Origin: Pelobates cultripes
Taxonomy: Eukaryota > Chordata > Amphibia > Anura > Pelobatidae
Direction of reading: 5' to 3'
Assembly (NCBI GenBank): GCA_933207985.1
Contig: OW240915.1
Coordinates: forward strand, 263,654,413-263,718,412
Length of the DNA: 64,000 nt
Positions 63,510 to 64,000 of the stretch are shown in pieces. Below the pieces are notes generated by a model. It was not told the DNA's origin. It did no database searches and worked only from the letters and a program-made list of their open reading frames with translations. Position 1 is the stretch's first letter; each line of letters starts with the position of its first letter. Position numbers and translations under genes: made by a program.

Positions 63510-64000
63510 CAGGGAGTGCAGAATTATTAGGCAAGTTGTATTTTTGAGGATTAATTTTATTATTGAACAACAACCATGTTCTCAATGAACCCAAAAAACT
63601 CATTAATATCAAAGCTGAATATTTTTGGAAGTAGTTTTTAGTTTGTTTTTAGTTATAGCTATGTTAGGGGGATATCTGTGTGTGCAGGTGACTATTACTG
63701 TGCATAATTATTAGGCAACTTAACAAAAAACAAATATATACCCATTTCAATTATTTATTATTACCAGTGAAACCAATATAACATCTCAACATTCACAAAT
63801 ATACATTTCTGACATTCAAAAACAAAACAAAAACAAATCAGTGACCAATATAGCCACCTTTCTTTGCAAGGACACTCAAAAGCCTGCCATCCATGGATTC
63901 TGTCAGTGTTTTGATCTGTTCACCATCAACATTGCGTGCAGCAGCAACCACAGCCTCCCAGACACTGTTCAGAGAGGTGTACTGTTTTCCCTCCTTGTAA
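63510..64000 (-). mobile_element. Tc1/mariner-type element, 3' part only
   Basis: The terminus CAGGGAGTGCAGAATTATTA plus GGCAA follows a TA at 63508-63509, as expected for Tc1/mariner insertion. A second copy of the TGCATAATTATTAGGCAACTT wording is at about 63700-63720. The transposase 3' end is on the - strand and continues past the window. Confidence 0.9.
63838..64000 (-). CDS. Tc1/mariner transposase, C-terminal 54 codons
   Basis: Reads in one open frame from the window edge to TGA at 63838-63840: YKEGKQYTSLNSVWEAVVAA, ARNVDGEQIKTLTESMDGRL, LSVLAKKGGYIGH. This is the C-terminal end of a Tc1-like DDE transposase of a family common in frogs and fish. No break is seen in this part. The catalytic region lies beyond the window. 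Confidence 0.88.
   Translation of the reverse strand, partial: YKEGKQYTSLNSVWEAVVAAARNVDGEQIKTLTESMDGRLLSVLAKKGGYIGH

Overview
The window is vertebrate genomic DNA, most likely from a frog. Two host genes lie tail to tail. The last coding exon of SDCBP (syntenin-1) is on the + strand at 995-1049. Twenty-five coding exons of NSMAF (FAN, a GRAM-BEACH-WD40 protein) are on the - strand, from the start codon at 55009 down to 14996. Every NSMAF exon junction keeps reading phase and has AG acceptors with GT donors, except one GC donor. SDCBP next to NSMAF in this orientation matches tetrapod synteny from memory. The anuran assignment is an inference from the repeats: many TTAA-flanked TTAAAGG MITEs (T2/Kolobok style), a DIRS element, hAT elements, L2/CR1 and L1-like LINE pieces, a sushi-type Ty3/gypsy element and a Tc1/mariner copy.

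Layout. 1-2200: SDCBP intron with a pyrimidine-rich tandem repeat, the last exon and the 3' UTR. 2.4-13.5 kb: almost solid repeats, including an LTR fragment, foldback elements, L1-like ORF1 remains, a palindromic MITE, a 2.5-kb hAT-like element with an exact 8-bp target duplication, a LINE RT fragment and a second, fuller LTR. 13522-13621: exactly 100 N, an assembly gap of unknown size. 13.6-14.9 kb: a 26-bp minisatellite inside a hAT-like element. 15-55 kb: NSMAF exons 25 to 1, with introns carrying MITEs, a TTAA-flanked 2.1-kb element, an L2-type LINE and a nearly complete 5.06-kb DIRS element. 55.0-55.4 kb: the NSMAF promoter, with five CCAAT boxes. 55.8-64 kb: MITEs, a TG-rich minisatellite, a decayed gypsy element split by a hAT insertion, its 3' LTR, and a Tc1/mariner element inserted in that LTR and running off the window.

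NSMAF encodes about 696 codons here: N-terminal region, GRAM/PH, BEACH and the first part of the WD40 propeller. The remaining WD40 exons should lie between exon 25 and the SDCBP tail. I could not find them in the readable sequence, so the N gap is their most likely location.

The observation I rate highest is the DIRS element. Its terminus lies 13 bases from the 3' splice site of NSMAF exon 11, so branch point and polypyrimidine functions for that exon must be largely supplied by transposon sequence. Its ends and internal complementary region show an AATT circle-junction footprint, which fits tyrosine-recombinase integration. The RNase H part of its RT frame is missing. Other notable items are a perfect 59-bp-arm hairpin in intron 15, several hAT elements that each carry a private minisatellite, and a three-layer insertion order at the right end.
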